From Castellaniella sp034675905 (GTDB lineage Bacteria; Pseudomonadota; Gammaproteobacteria; Burkholderiales; Burkholderiaceae_B), in the NCBI RefSeq assembly GCF_034675905.1, contig NZ_JAUCCV010000002.1, positions 1-64,000 of the forward strand: a DNA stretch of 64,000 bases. The letters are read 5' to 3'. Position 1 is the first letter of the stretch. Each line of letters opens with the position of its first letter. The notes beneath the pieces were generated by a model that was given only the letters and a program-made list of their open reading frames with translations, was not told the DNA's origin and searched no databases. Below, piece after piece: positions 8,417 through 17,090 of the stretch. The translations under genes and the position numbers were made by a program.

Positions 8417-10330
8417 ATGATGAATCGAGCATCGCTTATGCGTCAGAAGGTCGAATCGGTTGTTTCGATGCTTGCCGCTAAACAAATCAAGGTCACGCAA
8501 CGGGGGTCGACTGCGTATACGGGTTACCGGAAGGACGGTTCCATTTCCCACATCAATCTGCCGTATATCCCAGATGACGCAACGGACGACTTCTTGAATG
8601 CCATTGAGGGGTATCTGGATCACGAGGTCGGACATGTCCTGTTCACAGACGCGTCAGTCGCGCTTCAGGCGAAAAAAGACGGCGTCGCGGGGATGTTCAA
8701 TCTGATTGAAGACACGTTCATAGAGCGCAAGATGGCTGGAAAGTTCCCGGGGTCAAATCAAACCCTAAGCGACCTAACGAACTTCTTCCTGACGAACTAT
8801 ACAGACAGGGCGATTCAAGACGGAACGGAAGACCCAATCCCATACCTGATGATCCCGATGTTTCGGGCGCTTGCAGGTCAAACGGCATGCCAAGACTACA
8901 TGGGTGGTAAGTGGGAATTGGTGAGTGACCAGATGAAATTGCTGGGCGACTATCTGGCTAAGACCCTGCCAAGCATCGGTTCCAGCGCCGAGTCCCTTGC
9001 TGCGGCAATCGAGGTGAAGCGACTCATGAAGAGTCTTCCGCCGCCACCCACACCCCAAAACCAGGAGTCTGGTGATGGTGAACAAGGGAATGGTGATCGC
9101 ACCGACCAAGACCAAGACCAAGACCAAGACCAAGACCAAGACCAAAGCCAAGACCAAGACCAAAGCCAAGACCAAGACACTGACGGCGAACGCGGCAACC
9201 AAGGTGGTGATTCGCAACAAGACGACACCGACACCGACACCGACACCGATGGTGATGGTGATAGCACGCCCCAAGACCAGGAGTCTGGTGATGGTGAACA
9301 AGGGAATGGTGATCGACAAGAAGGGGGTGGCGGCAATATGTCGTCGCTATTCGACTCGGAAGAGCTAGGTGCATTTGACGCGAACATTGGCGAACTGCTG
9401 AGCGACGCAAGCAAAAGGGCTGCTGAGTTGGCGGAATATCTGGTCTGGACGAAAGACTTCGATGACATTTCGCCCCCGGATGCAGGCTCGCCTAAAGACG
9501 AGCTGGTCACGAAGATGGTGGACGCAGTCAACGGCATGGTTGGTCCCATTCAGAAAGACTTGGAGCGCGCCATTGCCGCCCGCAGCAAAGCAATCTGGTC
9601 GCCAGGACATCGCTCTGGGCGCCTGCATAACGCCGCCTTGTCCCGATTGACTGTGTTCAAGGACGACCGGGCGTTCCGACGCAGACAAGAGTCTCGCGTG
9701 AACGATGTCGCGGTGACTCTGCTGGTCGATTGTTCTGGGTCGATGACGCGATCCAACAAGATCAAGACTGCGTGCTACGCGGCATACGCACTGGGCGTTG
9801 TTTTGGAGCGCATCAGGGTGTCGTCTGAGGTGCTTGGGTTCACGACATCACGCGACAGTTTCCCGCACGAAGAGAGTATCGAGCAAAAAAAACTAGGTGT
9901 GGAGTATGCCCGACATGAAGCGATTGTGATGCCGATCTTCAAGGGCTTTTCAGAGCGCATGACGCCGCTTATCAAGACAAGAATTGCGCAAATGGCAGAA
10001 ATGGAATCTGGCCTGAGTATGTGCAATAACGTGGATGGCGAAAGTGTCCAGATTGCAGCGCAGCGTCTGTCGCAGCGCACAGAAAAGCGAAAAATTCTGA
10101 TCGTTCTCTCAGACGGATACCCGTCTTCTAGCGGGAACGATGCGACGCTCAAAAAGCACCTTCTCAAATCGGTTCTGGAAGTGCAAAAAGCAGGAATCGA
10201 CGTGCTGGGCATCGGGATTAAAAGCGATGCAGTAAAGAAGTTCTACCCAAAGTCGGTTGTTCTTCAAAACGTCTCTGACCTGCCAACGACCGTCATTGGT
10301 GAAATCAGGCGCCTTCTGATTCAGGGTTAA
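8417..10330 (+). CDS. CobT-like VWA-domain protein with acidic repeat region
   Basis: About 637 aa. An N-terminal domain carries a metal-site-like YLDHEVGHVLFTD (about 65-77); residues 215-300 are an Asp/Gln/Gly/Asn low-complexity acidic linker; a C-terminal von Willebrand A domain has the MIDAS motif LLVDCSGSMT (about 434). This is the layout of the CobT subunit of cobaltochelatase and of CobT-like proteins in large phages, which pair with a MoxR/CobS-like AAA+ ATPase, here the next gene. In phage the pair probably remodels proteins or complexes; it need not insert cobalt. ATG 8417 or 8420 is used; the longer frame from 8336 overlaps the previous gene. The substrate is unknown. Confidence 0.8.
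   Translation: MMNRASLMRQKVESVVSMLAAKQIKVTQRGSTAYTGYRKDGSISHINLPYIPDDATDDFLNAIEGYLDHEVGHVLFTDASVALQAKKDGVAGMFNLIEDTFIERKMAGKFPGSNQTLSDLTNFFLTNYTDRAIQDGTEDPIPYLMIPMFRALAGQTACQDYMGGKWELVSDQMKLLGDYLAKTLPSIGSSAESLAAAIEVKRLMKSLPPPPTPQNQESGDGEQGNGDRTDQDQDQDQDQDQDQSQDQDQSQDQDTDGERGNQGGDSQQDDTDTDTDTDGDGDSTPQDQESGDGEQGNGDRQEGGGGNMSSLFDSEELGAFDANIGELLSDASKRAAELAEYLVWTKDFDDISPPDAGSPKDELVTKMVDAVNGMVGPIQKDLERAIAARSKAIWSPGHRSGRLHNAALSRLTVFKDDRAFRRRQESRVNDVAVTLLVDCSGSMTRSNKIKTACYAAYALGVVLERIRVSSEVLGFTTSRDSFPHEESIEQKKLGVEYARHEAIVMPIFKGFSERMTPLIKTRIAQMAEMESGLSMCNNVDGESVQIAAQRLSQRTEKRKILIVLSDGYPSSSGNDATLKKHLLKSVLEVQKAGIDVLGIGIKSDAVKKFYPKSVVLQNVSDLPTTVIGEIRRLLIQG
9061..9315 (+). repeat. Coding repeats in the CobT-like linker
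   Basis: A 39-base segment starting CCAGGAGTCTGGTGATGG occurs identically at 9061-9099 and 9277-9315 (QESGDGEQGNGDR twice). Between them are runs of the hexamer GACCAA (about 9103-9178) and of GACACC (about 9224-9250). In-frame repeats like these can expand or contract without breaking the protein. Confidence 0.9.
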
Positions 10331-10379
10331 ATCTTTAAATATTGATTTAAATGACTTTTTAGGGTAATTGCGCCCATTT

Positions 10380-10408
10380 TTGATAGTAAGTGCTTACAAC
10401 ACAATAGG
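10380..10408 (+). promoter_or_regulatory. Possible promoter with palindrome before the CobS-like gene
   Basis: TTGATA (10380-10385) is followed by the inverted repeat GTAAGTGCTTAC (10386-10397) and CAATAG (10402-10407). The 85-bp gap and the AT-rich stretch upstream fit a promoter whose spacer holds an operator, but the -10 is poor. Confidence 0.35.
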
Positions 10409-10415
10409 AACTAGG

Positions 10416-11555
10416 ATGTCGAAGATCAAATGTGAAATTTGCGGGGCTGAAACCCACATCATCGTGACTCACCTGAAGAGTGACCACCCTGACGTTTCGC
10501 CGGATGAATATCACGCGAAGTTCCCCGACGCCCCGATGTTGAGCGATATGGCGGCGCAGAAAATTGCAGAGCGCACGGGCGCTGCGCAACCGGGAGCAAC
10601 CCAAGTCCCCGCTGCGGCAATCAGCGAAAATCGCAAGCCGCTACACGAATTGTTTGGTCTGAACGCAGCGGACAAAAGCGCGCTGAACCGGCGCGGCGAC
10701 GCGGTGCTGGTGTCGGTGCTGCCCGATGGCGGTGACAAAGGGATGGTCCCTGAAATCGACCCGAACTATGTTTTCGACGGCGAAATGCTTCGCAACGCCC
10801 TGATGGCTTACGAACTGAACCTGCAGCTCTATGTTTGGGGGCATGCCGGCACAGGGAAGACCCAGCTGCACGAACAGATTTGCGCCCGCACAAATCGCCC
10901 GATGATACGCGTGCAGCACAGCGCAAACACCGAAGAGTCGCACATTCTCGGTCAGTGGACAGCGCGCGGTGGCGAAACCATCTTCGAGTGCGGCCCATTG
11001 GCTGACGCGATGAAAAACGGGTGGGTGTATCTGGCTGACGAATACGATTTCGCGCTGCCATCTGTTCTGGCAGTCTATCAGCCCGTGTTGGAGGGTAAGC
11101 CACTGGTGATCAAAGAGGCAGATGCTGCGAACCGCGTCATCAAGCCGCACCCCAATTTTCGCTTCGTTGCGACGGGCAACACCAACGGCACCGGCGACGA
11201 AACCGGGCTCTATCAAGGCACCAACATTCAGAACGCAGCGAACTATGACCGCTTTCGTATGGTCTTCGAGGTGCGCTACATGCCGCCAGACAAGGAGACC
11301 CAGATTCTGGTCAAGCAAGGCGGCATCGCCGCCTCTGACGCAGAGCGTATGGTCGATTTCGCCAACCGTGTGCGCGCCGAATACAGCAACGCCAAAATCA
11401 GTGCGCCCATCAGCCCCCGCACGCTGATCGCTGCATCAAGAATTGGGATGATGAAAGGAAACTACCGGGACGGCCTACAGCTGTGCTTCTCCAACAAGCT
11501 GTCCCGCGTCGACAAGGAAATCGTCGACTCTGTCGCAGCGCGGATTTTTGGCTGA
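10416..11555 (+). CDS. CobS/MoxR-like AAA+ ATPase with N-terminal zinc finger
   Basis: A 379 aa protein. Residues 5-25 form a Cys2-His2-like finger (CEICGAETHIIVTHLKSDH), as in some CobS proteins. The AAA+ core has Walker A GHAGTGKTQL (about 141), Walker B VYLADEYDFA (about 204) and a sensor-like FVATGNTNG (about 250). The best match is the CobS/MoxR chaperone class, the motor partner of the CobT-like VWA protein directly upstream. ATG 10416 follows AGGAACTAGG; the longer frame from 10368 is not supported. Confidence 0.85.
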   Translation: MSKIKCEICGAETHIIVTHLKSDHPDVSPDEYHAKFPDAPMLSDMAAQKIAERTGAAQPGATQVPAAAISENRKPLHELFGLNAADKSALNRRGDAVLVSVLPDGGDKGMVPEIDPNYVFDGEMLRNALMAYELNLQLYVWGHAGTGKTQLHEQICARTNRPMIRVQHSANTEESHILGQWTARGGETIFECGPLADAMKNGWVYLADEYDFALPSVLAVYQPVLEGKPLVIKEADAANRVIKPHPNFRFVATGNTNGTGDETGLYQGTNIQNAANYDRFRMVFEVRYMPPDKETQILVKQGGIAASDAERMVDFANRVRAEYSNAKISAPISPRTLIAASRIGMMKGNYRDGLQLCFSNKLSRVDKEIVDSVAARIFG

Positions 11556-11565
11556 GGGCTGCGAC

Positions 11566-12231
11566 ATGGAGACACAACAGGCAACAACGACGCGGGCCAA
11601 CCCGCGCGGTTACGACACCAGCTTCGAGGCGCAAAACGCACTGATGATGATGCTGTCCCGCAGGGTTCATTCGCGGGTCAGACAGTCTGGCGCATTCATT
11701 CTGTTCGAGGACATTTACCAGGAGGCGTGTCTGGCTTACACCAACGCGCTGCGCACCTATGACCCATCGCGGGGGATCACGTTCAGCGCGTATCTGGGGC
11801 GCGCAGTAATGAATGAGGCGAACCGATACGTCAAGAAGCGTATCGAAGAGCGGACCGTGCATAAGGTCGTGGCGTTTTGCGAACTGCAAAGTGACGACAA
11901 TTTTTCGCCTGAAGAGCTGATACCAGACGCCTCATTCAACGTCGAAGACCTTTCTGTTCGTAGCGCAGAGATTCGCGAACGCATTGACCGTCTGTCGCTT
12001 GAATCCAAGCTGATCGTGCGTGAACTGCTGTCGCCCACCCGCAAGGTTCTGGCTGCCCACCGTCGCTATGTGCGGGCAGCAGTCGCTAAAGCGGCCGAGA
12101 AAAACGCGCGCGCTCCGTCAACGGCCCTGACCGTTCGGATGATCGGCAAGCATCTTGGCTTTTCAAGACCGCAGATGCACGCCATTGCGCGGGAATTCAA
12201 AGAGGTGCTGGGGGTAACAGTCAATGCGTGA
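11566..12231 (+). CDS. Sigma-70-like RNA polymerase sigma factor
   Basis: A 221 aa protein whose residues about 42-90 match sigma region 2, including FEDIYQEACLAYTNALRTYD and GITFSAYLGRAVMNEANRYV. The remainder has helices and a C-terminal HTH-like segment (TVRMIGKHLGFSRPQMHAI) in the region-4 position. It probably redirects RNA polymerase to element promoters, like late sigma factors of large phages. ATG 11566 has AGGG upstream; the frame overlaps the next gene by 8 bases, implying coupled translation. Confidence 0.72.
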   Translation: METQQATTTRANPRGYDTSFEAQNALMMMLSRRVHSRVRQSGAFILFEDIYQEACLAYTNALRTYDPSRGITFSAYLGRAVMNEANRYVKKRIEERTVHKVVAFCELQSDDNFSPEELIPDASFNVEDLSVRSAEIRERIDRLSLESKLIVRELLSPTRKVLAAHRRYVRAAVAKAAEKNARAPSTALTVRMIGKHLGFSRPQMHAIAREFKEVLGVTVNA

Positions 12232-12832
12232 CCCCAGTTGTTTCGGCATCCCAAGCGTATACGCGCCAGCATCACCAAGGTGCAGGGATTGCCCAATGTC
12301 GGACAGGTGCGCGCGCACCGCTGTCGTTGTGCTTGGCAGGTTAGGCGACACAGAGGTTTTGATGACCTTCGTGGCGCTTGCTTCGCTTGAGGCGCCGGCA
12401 AAGAAAATCACGATCCCAACAGAGCAGCGTCAACGAAAGTCGCGGGCCGCGTGGATTCCGACCGCATCGCAGGAAGTTGTGCTGGGCAAATGCCCGTCTG
12501 GGGTCGCAAAAGTGCTGCGCGGGATGTTCCGGGTGGAAAGCAAGATCATCGAATGGGTGGACAGCGGGCGAAACCCGTTCTCAATGGACGAGAACGGTCC
12601 TGCCCACATCGTTTTCGATCAGCTGCGCGCTGGCTCCACCAACCAGACGAGCGTCAGGATGGCGTTTTCCGAGCATCTTGGGTGGGGGCCAAAACCATCT
12701 GCTGTCAGAGCTTCGGTGACCATTCGGGCGCTGAGAGAAGCGGGGGTCGTCGTTGTTGAAAACGATGGCCAAATCGTCACCAATCCTCGTCTCAATGGCA
12801 ACACTGTCAGCTTGGATTATGTAAGGGAATAG
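12224..12832 (+). CDS. Cys-cluster protein of unknown function
   Basis: A 202 aa protein not recognised. The N-terminus has C6-X13-C20-X2-C23-X5-C29, a possible Zn or Fe-S site. The C-terminal half (about 95-200) includes RMAFSEHLGWGPKPSAVRAS and TIRALREAGVVVVENDGQIV, compatible with a winged helix. It overlaps the sigma-like gene upstream and lies 5 bp before the polymerase, so it belongs to the replication/transcription module. Confidence 0.6.
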   Translation: MRDPSCFGIPSVYAPASPRCRDCPMSDRCARTAVVVLGRLGDTEVLMTFVALASLEAPAKKITIPTEQRQRKSRAAWIPTASQEVVLGKCPSGVAKVLRGMFRVESKIIEWVDSGRNPFSMDENGPAHIVFDQLRAGSTNQTSVRMAFSEHLGWGPKPSAVRASVTIRALREAGVVVVENDGQIVTNPRLNGNTVSLDYVRE

Positions 12833-12837
12833 TCGTA

Positions 12838-15800
12838 ATGCTCAAACACGCACTGTCAGTTCGGTCTGACCACTCAATCGGCGAGTCGATTCTGCAGATC
12901 GAGCCAATGGTGGCCCGAGCCAAAGAGCTGGGGTATGAGTCAGTGGCGCTGACCGACACAATGTCGATTTCTGGCCTGCCCGCACTGACCGCTGCGTGCA
13001 AAGACGCGGAAATCGCTCCACTGCTTGGCTGCACCCTACGCGTTTATGATGACGCGACATATTTCCCGCCCAATGCGGCAGAAAGGAAAAAAGGCGCGGT
13101 TGAGAAGGAAAACCGCACCTGCCAGATCAAGGTTTATCTGAAGTCTGAACGTGGGCTGCAATCGCTCATGGGGCTGCTTTCCCGCGCCAACAGCGCTGAA
13201 CAGTTCTACTACCACGCCCGCACAGACCTGCCCCAGGTTTTGGCGCTGGAAGACGTGATTGTCACGACCGGCGACCTCTTCGGGCTTTTCCATCACCCCG
13301 ACGCAGAGGCGATTGCCCAAAAGCTGTCTGAAAAGCACCCAACCTATGTTGAGGTGACGCCTATTCAGACGATGCTTTTCGACACCCTGAACACAAAGGC
13401 ACTGGCGTGCGCCCGATCGCTGCGTCTGCCCCTGTTGGCGAGCTGGCCGCGCTTCTACGCCACCCCCGAAGACGCTGACACGCACGACGTCATGCGGGCG
13501 ATTGCTTCGTCTGGGCAATGGACGATGGACACGCCATGGCTGCCTATCCCGACGACGCGTGATATGTGCTTTGACGAGCCAAAGGGGCTGCTGACGCACT
13601 TGGCGCAGACTGCCCGTCGCATTGGCATAACCAAGGGCGAAATCAAGCAGTCCATTGAGTCCATGGATGCGGTTGCTGACGGCGCCATGTATCGGTTTGA
13701 AAAAATGCCGATTTCGCTGCCCCACATGGCAGCAGACCCGTTTGTTGAGCTGATGAAGCACTGTCGCGATGGTTGGGCCAAGCGGTTTTCTGCGCCGGTT
13801 CTGGGTCATCAACCATCGGGCGCTGAACTGCAACAATACAAGGAGCGCCTTGCTTACGAGCTTGGGGTGCTGCGCAAGTTGGGGTTCTCGAACTACTTTT
13901 TGCTGGTGCAAGAACTGATCGGGTGGTCTAAAGCGCAGGACATCACCGTTGGCCCCGGGCGCGGTTCTGCTGCGGGGTCGCTGGTGTCATACCTGTTGGG
14001 GATCACCGACGTTGATCCTATCAGATTCGGGCTGCTGTTCGAGCGGTTCATCAACCCCGACCGCTTGGACTTACCTGACGTCGACATGGACTTTATGTCT
14101 TCGCGCCGTCAAGAGGCGGTCGCCCACGTTGTCGAAACCTTTGGGGCTGACAAAGTCGCAGGGATTTCCAATTACTCGACGCTTGGCCCCGCATCGTCAT
14201 TGCGTGATGTTTCGCGTGTCCACGGCCTGAAGCCATACGAATACTCATGCTCGAAGCAGATGGAGCGTGAACATGGCGTCTCGCTGTCACTGACAGAGTC
14301 TGCTGATGCGGTCCCTGACATTGCCAAGTTTCGCGGCGAACACCCCATCATCTGGAAACATGCGCTGACCCTGGAAGGCAACATGCGTAACCTTGGCACC
14401 CACGCTGCTGGGGTCATCGTGTCGCATGATCCGATTGCAGAGCGCGCGGTCGTCATGCAGCGCGTCAAAGACTCGCTGCCCATCGTGAACTGGGACAAGC
14501 GCACGGTTGAAGACTTCGGTTTGGTCAAAATGGACATGCTAGGTCTGTCCACCCTGGATGTGCTGGCCCACGCAAAGCGCTATATCGAAGAACGCCACCC
14601 CGGCGCAGACACCGACCTACTGACCATTTCGCTTGAAGACCCGATGGTGCTGGATGCGTTTGGGAAGGCAGACACCGTGGGGGTCTTCCAGTTTTCTGGT
14701 CACGGCATGCGTAAGTTGTTGAAAGATTTGGCAGTTTTGGAGCCACTGACGTTTGAAGACATTGCCGCAGCGACCGCCCTATTCCGCCCTGGCCCGATTG
14801 ACGCTGGACTGATGGACAAATACGTCGCCATCAAGCAGGGCAAGCAGTTGCCCAGCTACGTCAGCCCCCTGGTTGAGCCCGCACTGCGCGAGACATTCGG
14901 GGTCACAGTCTACCAGGAACAGGTATCCAGAATTGCGGTTGACTTGTGCGGGTTCACGGGTGCTGAAGCTGATCACCTGCGCAAAGCAATTGGAAAAAAA
15001 GATCACGACAAGATGGCGAAAATGAGCGCCAAGTTCGTTGCGGGCGCTGTCGCCAGTGGCATGCAGGAATACGAGGCGCAAGCACTATGGTCTGACATCG
15101 AGGGCTTCGCAGCTTACTGCTTCAACAAAAGCCATAGCACGGCGTATACGCTCATTTCGTATCAAACGATGTGGCTGAAGACGAACTATCCAGCAGAGTT
15201 CTATGCCGCGTCCCTGTCGGTCGAGGACGTTGATGAAAAGCTCGCCCCGCTGATTCTGGATGCCCGCGCACATGGGATTGAAGTGCTGCCGCCAGACATC
15301 AACGTTTCTACAGACCGCATCGAAATCAGGGATGACAAGACGCTGGTCGCTCCATTCCAGGCCGTCAAGGGCATCAGCACAAACGTTGCAGCAAAGATTC
15401 TGAGTGTAAGGCGCGCCCACAAGCAACCATTCAAGTCGTTCGAGGAATTCGACGAAGTGGCGACAGCCACCGTGGGCGGCAAGGTCAACGTGCGCCACAA
15501 GGACTCGCTACGCAAAGTGGGGGCATTCGCGTCTGTTGGCGATGGCGTCCCCGCCCTGCATAACGACCGCTTGAAGGATCGCTTGGAACTAATGCCGGGG
15601 TTCACCGTCGAGGTCGTCAAGGCAGAACGTGGCTTGAGCGCAGGCCGAGCCCAGCAAATCCAGATTCTGGAAATTGCGGGTCAGTGTCGCATTTGTGACA
15701 AATGCTCATTGTCGGGTGTCCCCCACCCCACCCCTGTCATGGGCAAGAACCCGCGCTTCATGATGGTTTTCGACTCGCCAAACTGGCAGGAGGGCAACGC

Positions 15801-16206
15801 AGGAAAGATGATGACGGGCGACGTCGCTGACGCTATCAAGGCAGCACTCAAGGACGAGGGCATCAGCCCCAACGATGGCTACTACACGTCGCTTGTGAAG
15901 GGCGTTAAGCCAAAGGGACAGAAAGCGCTGACGACAGAACAGATCAACGGCTGCTCGGAATATCTGAAACGTGAAATCGAGGTTTTGAAGCCCGCAGTCA
16001 TCGTCGCGATGGGGTCAAACGCGATCAGATATTTTTCCCCTTCTATAAAGGGGGGTGTTGGCGACCTTGTTGGCAAAACGATTTTCGACCCCAGCCTGGA
16101 TGCCAGCATCATATTTGGATTCAACCCGGCGTCAATCTTCTTTGATCCCGGCAAGATCAAGTGGCTTCAACAAACATGCTCCAAAGTTTCGGAGCTTCTT
16201 AACTAA
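12838..16206 (+). CDS. DnaE-type DNA polymerase III alpha subunit with C-terminal UDG-like domain
   Basis: Family C replicative polymerase, 1122 aa. An N-terminal PHP domain (1-200) has partly altered metal ligands (VRSDHSIGES replaces the usual H-x-H). The palm shows GPGRGSAAGSLVSYLLG (about 372) and the catalytic PDVDMDF (about 413); LGTHAAGVIVS and CFNKSHSTAYTLISYQ are typical DnaE segments; a helix-hairpin-helix (VKGISTNVAAKIL) is near 842. After about residue 945, where host DnaE has its OB fold, the sequence resembles the uracil-DNA glycosylase superfamily (CRICDKCSLSG, VAMGSNAIRYF, FNPASIFF). The usual GEAPG and HPS active-site boxes are changed, so activity is doubtful. AAGGGA precedes ATG 12838. 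Confidence 0.9.
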   Translation: MLKHALSVRSDHSIGESILQIEPMVARAKELGYESVALTDTMSISGLPALTAACKDAEIAPLLGCTLRVYDDATYFPPNAAERKKGAVEKENRTCQIKVYLKSERGLQSLMGLLSRANSAEQFYYHARTDLPQVLALEDVIVTTGDLFGLFHHPDAEAIAQKLSEKHPTYVEVTPIQTMLFDTLNTKALACARSLRLPLLASWPRFYATPEDADTHDVMRAIASSGQWTMDTPWLPIPTTRDMCFDEPKGLLTHLAQTARRIGITKGEIKQSIESMDAVADGAMYRFEKMPISLPHMAADPFVELMKHCRDGWAKRFSAPVLGHQPSGAELQQYKERLAYELGVLRKLGFSNYFLLVQELIGWSKAQDITVGPGRGSAAGSLVSYLLGITDVDPIRFGLLFERFINPDRLDLPDVDMDFMSSRRQEAVAHVVETFGADKVAGISNYSTLGPASSLRDVSRVHGLKPYEYSCSKQMEREHGVSLSLTESADAVPDIAKFRGEHPIIWKHALTLEGNMRNLGTHAAGVIVSHDPIAERAVVMQRVKDSLPIVNWDKRTVEDFGLVKMDMLGLSTLDVLAHAKRYIEERHPGADTDLLTISLEDPMVLDAFGKADTVGVFQFSGHGMRKLLKDLAVLEPLTFEDIAAATALFRPGPIDAGLMDKYVAIKQGKQLPSYVSPLVEPALRETFGVTVYQEQVSRIAVDLCGFTGAEADHLRKAIGKKDHDKMAKMSAKFVAGAVASGMQEYEAQALWSDIEGFAAYCFNKSHSTAYTLISYQTMWLKTNYPAEFYAASLSVEDVDEKLAPLILDARAHGIEVLPPDINVSTDRIEIRDDKTLVAPFQAVKGISTNVAAKILSVRRAHKQPFKSFEEFDEVATATVGGKVNVRHKDSLRKVGAFASVGDGVPALHNDRLKDRLELMPGFTVEVVKAERGLSAGRAQQIQILEIAGQCRICDKCSLSGVPHPTPVMGKNPRFMMVFDSPNWQEGNAGKMMTGDVADAIKAALKDEGISPNDGYYTSLVKGVKPKGQKALTTEQINGCSEYLKREIEVLKPAVIVAMGSNAIRYFSPSIKGGVGDLVGKTIFDPSLDASIIFGFNPASIFFDPGKIKWLQQTCSKVSELLN

Positions 16207-16214
16207 GGAACCGT

Positions 16215-16982
16215 ATGACACAAGACATCGACGCTGAACTCGCGGCGTTTCTGGATGGTATCGACAAGGAAATCAAGGGCCAAGAGACTGTCGCGACAGC
16301 CAAGCCCGAGACAGCCAAGCCCGAGACAGCCAAGCCCGAGAATCCCGTCACTGAACCAGACAAGGGTGAGCCACGCGTAGGGATCGAAGCGTCCCCCGCG
16401 ATTGACACGCAGACCAAGGCTGCGCCAGATGCACCCCCGACCCCGCCAGTCCCCGCGAACGTGGGTGACGCAGACCCTGGCGTTGTCAAGCAAGCTGATG
16501 GCAGCGCGCTGAAGGCATACGTCGACGCAGACGCACTGAAGAAGGACGTCCAAGTCAGCATCACCGATCTGGACAACGTCATGATCCAGCACGCAGCGCT
16601 TTATGTGCATTACGCCACGCAAACGGTCAACGCCCGTCGCCAGTATGACCGCGTGAAGAGCGCTGTCGAAATTCTGGAAGCACAACTTGATTCGTATTAC
16701 CGCAACCGCGCAGCAGACGAAGGCAAGAAAACCACCGAAACGCAACTGAAGGGACAAGTCACGGGCGACCCACGCTACGCAGACGCCCAAAAGAAGCTGA
16801 TCGACGCACACAGCATCTGGAAGCTGGCCGACATTGCTGAGCGGGCGATGGAACAGCGTAAGGACATGATTCTGGAAGTCGCCCGCGACCGTCGTAAAGA
16901 GCGCGAAGGACAGCTTCGGGTGTTGGAGCTGCGTTCGATGAAAGAAGAGTTCTTGAAGAACGCGGGGGAAAAAGCCGCCTAA
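16215..16982 (+). CDS. Coiled-coil protein between polymerase and SSB
   Basis: A 255 aa protein without a family I can name. It has an acidic N-terminus, a Pro/Thr/Ala-rich linker (25-85) containing three TAKPE repeats (a 15-base unit at 16295, 16310 and 16325), then a long helical, coiled-coil region (100-255, e.g. LIDAHSIWKLADIAERAMEQ). Position between the polymerase and the gp32-like protein is where phages often keep a recombination mediator or loader, but the sequence does not prove that. Confidence 0.65.
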   Translation: MTQDIDAELAAFLDGIDKEIKGQETVATAKPETAKPETAKPENPVTEPDKGEPRVGIEASPAIDTQTKAAPDAPPTPPVPANVGDADPGVVKQADGSALKAYVDADALKKDVQVSITDLDNVMIQHAALYVHYATQTVNARRQYDRVKSAVEILEAQLDSYYRNRAADEGKKTTETQLKGQVTGDPRYADAQKKLIDAHSIWKLADIAERAMEQRKDMILEVARDRRKEREGQLRVLELRSMKEEFLKNAGEKAA

Positions 16983-16994
16983 GTTTTGCCCTAA

Positions 16995-17020
16995 AATGTT
17001 GGTTACCGCTAACCAACATT
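16995..17020. promoter_or_regulatory. Dyad operator, perfect copy
   Basis: Perfect inverted repeat: AATGTTGGTTA, centre CCGC, TAACCAACATT. This is the most symmetric member of the dispersed family. It lies 71 bp before the gp32-like gene. Confidence 0.75.
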
Positions 17021-17090
17021 GGCGGGCATACACGCCTAAATCTACAACCCACAATCTATTCGCAATCAACCACACGCACCGGAGCAAACC

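Noticed and set aside
9103..9178. GACCAA tandem repeats as a CRISPR array
   Set aside because: Six-base units without spacers, inside a coding frame; no cas genes in the window.
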